A stretch of 46,361 nucleotides of DNA from Marinomonas aquiplantarum. GTDB taxonomy: Bacteria > Pseudomonadota > Gammaproteobacteria > Pseudomonadales > Marinomonadaceae. Shown here one piece after another: positions 44,019 to 46,361 of the stretch (positions are counted from its first letter, which is position 1; each line of letters begins with the position of its first letter). Position numbers and translations under genes: made by a program. The notes under the pieces were generated by a model that saw nothing but the letters and a program-made list of their open reading frames with translations, was not told the DNA's origin and did no database searches. Location of the stretch: positions 1-46,361 of the forward strand of contig NZ_QNRF01000017.1 in the NCBI RefSeq assembly GCF_003314975.1, in the 5' to 3' direction.

Positions 44019-46034
44019 ATGTCTCACCACTCACCTGACTCTATTTCTGCGCAGGCATTAAAAGCCGCTGGCGACCATGCACAAGCCGAAGACGTGGCTG
44101 CTTTAGAACAAGCAGCAGATGCGGCGGGTCGACACCTTGCAACCACTCAATCCAGTTTAATTGAGCGAATGATTTACGGCCCCAAACCTGACATAGAAGA
44201 GCTGCTTTCGGGTGTCGATAACATGAAGCAATCCGCGACCTCAGAAGCGTCCGCAATCTTACAGGCTGGATTGTCCTGCTTGGAGCAAGGTGACGCCTTT
44301 GGCGAGGATGGGAGAATAACATCTGCATTACGTAATGCAGTGGCCAAAGAAGGGGCTTATGGTTTTACTGTTCCAACCCAATATGGCGGACAAGGTAAGC
44401 GTTACAGCGAGTTTGCTTGTTTAATGGAAAATTTTGCTGCTAATGGTTTAGGGGCTTTATCTGTTGAAATCTCTGGACAATTAACCATAGGTTCTAGTGC
44501 CTTGCTTGGTTATGGTACTGAAACCCAAAAAAGCAAATATCTGCCAGCGATTAGTGGCGGGCAGCTTATTGCGTTTGCGCTTACCGAAGTCGGGGTGGGC
44601 GTGAATGCTAAACGTGTCAAAGCTTATGTGGAAGAAGATAAGGAAAATGCATGTTGGCGGCTTTTTGCCGAAGGCGAATGTAATAAGCTCTACATTACCA
44701 GCGCTACCCATGGTGGTCTAATGGCCATCGTGGCAAGGAAAGGTAAGGACAGTAAAGAGTTGGCGTTGTTTATTACTGAGTTGCCCGAATCCGATATTGA
44801 TGGTGAGTTTTCTTTTCATTGTCAGAGTTCTAATGTAAGTGCCTTTCAACAGAATATTAACTCAAGAATTCATTTTAAAAACTTCCCCATTCCATATGAA
44901 CAGGAAATTTTAGGCAATGGCGTCGAAGTATTGTTTTATTGTTTAAGGATGGGGCGTTGCATGTTGGCTGCGCAAGCTGCGGGTTTTCAGCGAATGATGG
45001 CAGCTGATGCTGTGTATTATGCGACACAAAGAGAAGGTGTTGGTGGGAAGGTTATTAAGCATGAATTGCCTCGCTTGGCACTGGCAAAAATATTGGGTGG
45101 AGCACTTACGGCACAAGCTCTATCACATTTAGCCTTAGCACAAGATCAGGATAAAGTAGATTTGGCGGGATTGAGAGACGTCACTAAATCGGCCAGTGCC
45201 CATTATTTGTTGAACTCTTTAATTGCCTGTGAGCGGGTTATGGGGGGGCGCAGTTTGGATAAAGGTTCTCGTATATCAGATATTAGAGCGACAGCGCATG
45301 CCTTTGGTATTGTTGAGGGGGAAGACGACCTGATTCGACTAGGAATGGTAAGGGACCTAACCAAATCGTTCACAGAAAACTACATGGCTGGGTTGCTACA
45401 TCTTTTGCAGCGAGCAAACATGGATAAAAATGGTCAGCCGGTTGTTAAGGAAAAACATATTCTAAAGCTTTCTTTAGGACGCTTTATTAAGTCGCCAATA
45501 AGAATGTCAAATCTTCTGTTGTCACTGGCAAGTAATGCAGGAGTTTGGCGGTTGTTGGGTTGGGTGGCGCGTAATCTGGTATCAAGCCTTATTGATCGTT
45601 GTGCGCTATGGTTTCCTAGTAAATTGATGGTTAGGTATAAAAGTATACCGTCGCCATTAAAATCGCATCTAAGGTTTGCGGAATATCAGCTTCGAAAATG
45701 TCGTTGGCATTACTTTAAAATTAGTGCTGCCTATCAATTAGAACTGACGCAAGCACAATTACCGTTGCAACGATTGGGTAAGCGCATAGAGACGTTGATG
45801 TGTATTGCAACTCTTTGTGCACATGCCAGTCAACTTGATGAATCGACTCAAAGAGTGGCATTGGCGCAAATTGAAATCTTGCGTTCGGAGCTGGAGGGGA
45901 ACTCAATGTCGGTAAAGCGTATGGAATCATTACGCATCGCCGTCAAAGGAGTTGCAAAGGATTTATCAGAAGAACAATGCAGTTTGATTAAGTCGATAAA
46001 AGCACAACCTTTTGCCCACCCTTGGGATGAGTAA
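44019..46034 (+). CDS. Atypical acyl-CoA dehydrogenase
   Basis: A 671-residue FAD enzyme with an acyl-CoA dehydrogenase core at about 85-465 and an extra 200-residue C-terminal part. The core is divergent: the usual ALTEPGAGSD is ALTEVGVGVN (187-196), while the catalytic-base region IVEGEDDLIRLGMVRDL keeps a Glu at 433 where IYEGT is normal. Overall size is like membrane-associated VLCAD/ACAD9 rather than the short forms of about 380 residues. The C-terminal region has a hydrophobic helix (WRLLGWVARNLVSSLI) that may contact the membrane. Likely role: alpha-beta oxidation of a long acyl-CoA; the substrate is unknown. GAGGAAT precedes the ATG. It is probably controlled by the upstream AraC protein. 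Confidence 0.8.
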   Translation: MSHHSPDSISAQALKAAGDHAQAEDVAALEQAADAAGRHLATTQSSLIERMIYGPKPDIEELLSGVDNMKQSATSEASAILQAGLSCLEQGDAFGEDGRITSALRNAVAKEGAYGFTVPTQYGGQGKRYSEFACLMENFAANGLGALSVEISGQLTIGSSALLGYGTETQKSKYLPAISGGQLIAFALTEVGVGVNAKRVKAYVEEDKENACWRLFAEGECNKLYITSATHGGLMAIVARKGKDSKELALFITELPESDIDGEFSFHCQSSNVSAFQQNINSRIHFKNFPIPYEQEILGNGVEVLFYCLRMGRCMLAAQAAGFQRMMAADAVYYATQREGVGGKVIKHELPRLALAKILGGALTAQALSHLALAQDQDKVDLAGLRDVTKSASAHYLLNSLIACERVMGGRSLDKGSRISDIRATAHAFGIVEGEDDLIRLGMVRDLTKSFTENYMAGLLHLLQRANMDKNGQPVVKEKHILKLSLGRFIKSPIRMSNLLLSLASNAGVWRLLGWVARNLVSSLIDRCALWFPSKLMVRYKSIPSPLKSHLRFAEYQLRKCRWHYFKISAAYQLELTQAQLPLQRLGKRIETLMCIATLCAHASQLDESTQRVALAQIEILRSELEGNSMSVKRMESLRIAVKGVAKDLSEEQCSLIKSIKAQPFAHPWDE

Positions 46035-46329
46035 AAGGGTGGAAGAAACGCCGCAAAAGTATTTTTTAAAAAAGAATTAAAAAGTACTTGCTAAAAATCT
46101 GTAGATCCTTAATATACGCCCTCGCTGACACGGACAGGGCTTCACTCTCTAGCAGAGGGAAAGCAGCTTAAGTGTAACGGCAACGCTCTTTAAAATAGAT
46201 AATCAGATAATTTGTGTGGGCGCTCGCTGGGGCTTCAAAAAAGAAATTGAAGTCTTACGAGAGTCTAACACGTCAATTCGCTTTATTAAGTAATTGTTAG
46301 TGTTTCGAGATTTGAGTGAGCAAACTTTT
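46035..46329 (+). promoter_or_regulatory. rRNA operon promoter and leader
   Basis: An AT-rich UP-like stretch (about 46055-46085) precedes TTGCTA (46088-46093), 16 bases, TAATAT (46110-46115), then the GC-rich discriminator ACGCCCTCGC typical of stringently controlled rrn promoters; initiation is near 46122. The leader contains boxA CGCTCTTTAAAA (46184-46195), used for antitermination. The sequence after it, ATAATTTGTGTGGGCGCTCG, is very close to the E. coli rrn leader. The promoter begins about 50 bases after the acyl-CoA dehydrogenase stop, with no clear terminator between, so read-through into rrn is conceivable. Confidence 0.85.
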
Positions 46330-46361
46330 TAACTGAAGAGTTTGATCATGGCTCAGATTGA
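46330..46361 (+). rRNA. rrs: 16S rRNA, first 32 nucleotides (cut by the window end)
   Basis: AACTGAAGAGTTTGATCATG followed by GCTCAG is the universal 5' end of bacterial 16S rRNA (E. coli begins AAATTGAAGAGTTTGATC). By alignment the mature 5' end is at about 46330. The rest lies beyond the window. Confidence 0.97.

Noticed and set aside
1..46361. CRISPR array, prophage, insertion sequence or defence island
   Set aside because: No regularly spaced direct repeats, transposase, integrase, phage structural or restriction genes were found. The repeats at 108 and 483 are palindromic and too few and far apart to be CRISPR.

Overview
The window is a stretch of gammaproteobacterial chromosome, moderately AT-rich and densely packed with housekeeping genes. 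Gene content and order (bamD/rluD/pgeF/clpB; TPR-lolB-ispE-prs-rplY-pth-ychF; hemA-prfA-prmC; hemC-D-X-Y with divergent argH; lptM-lysA-dapF-DUF484-HAD; M23 peptidase/tyrS followed by rrn) match the layouts known from Pseudomonas and Oceanospirillales. My best guess is a marine Marinomonas-like member of the Oceanospirillaceae. That is inferred from gene order and protein style, not from a database search. No phage, transposase, plasmid function, CRISPR array, toxin-antitoxin pair or recognisable defence system is visible.

Layout. 1-1170: gene-free, crowded with short palindromes, including a 61-bp imperfect palindrome present twice, then the promoter and long leader of a cold-shock gene. 1171-8346: csp, a DUF2058 protein, a porin, a cupin protein, an FAH-family hydrolase, a DTW-domain protein, an ammonium transporter, a 175-bp inverted-repeat element, a second csp and a GST-like protein. 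8370-13850: bamD diverging from rluD-pgeF, then clpB behind a heat-shock-type promoter. 13956-15190: a beta-barrel protein and an alternating Gln-Met-Gln-Met-Gln tRNA cluster. 15218-21804 (minus strand): ychF, pth, rplY, prs, ispE, lolB and a TPR lipoprotein. 22043-25262: hemA-prfA-prmC. 25336-29000: yaaA, a small unknown ORF, a BASS-like transporter and a PAS chemoreceptor. 29066-33294 (minus strand): hemY-hemX-hemD-hemC. 33451-39886: argH, an unknown membrane-anchored protein, lptM-lysA-dapF-DUF484-HAD, and trxA. 39950-46034: an M23 peptidase, tyrS, an AraC regulator and an atypical acyl-CoA dehydrogenase. The window ends at an rRNA promoter, its leader and the first bases of 16S rRNA.

Functional themes. 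Early tetrapyrrole synthesis is represented by hemA, hemC and hemD plus hemX/hemY. Translation is represented by RF1 and its methylase PrmC, Pth, L25, YchF, TyrS, RluD, a probable tRNA acp-transferase, five tRNAs and an rrn operon. Envelope biogenesis is represented by BamD, LolB, LptM, a TPR lipoprotein, a porin, another beta-barrel protein and an M23 peptidase. Lysine and meso-diaminopimelate metabolism is represented by lysA and dapF.

I did not find a convincing new multi-gene system. The items most worth a second look are the 175-bp rod-like inverted repeat at 6975-7149 (structured RNA or MITE), the repeat cluster at 1-760, the absence of xerC from its usual place between DUF484 and the HAD gene, the AraC plus divergent acyl-CoA dehydrogenase pair between tyrS and rrn, an RBS-sequestering inverted repeat in front of that dehydrogenase, and the unknown protein at 34938-35666. 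Many starts were revised from the longest possible frame using Shine-Dalgarno spacing and family N-termini. One gene (lptM, 39 aa) is too short for ordinary ORF cut-offs.
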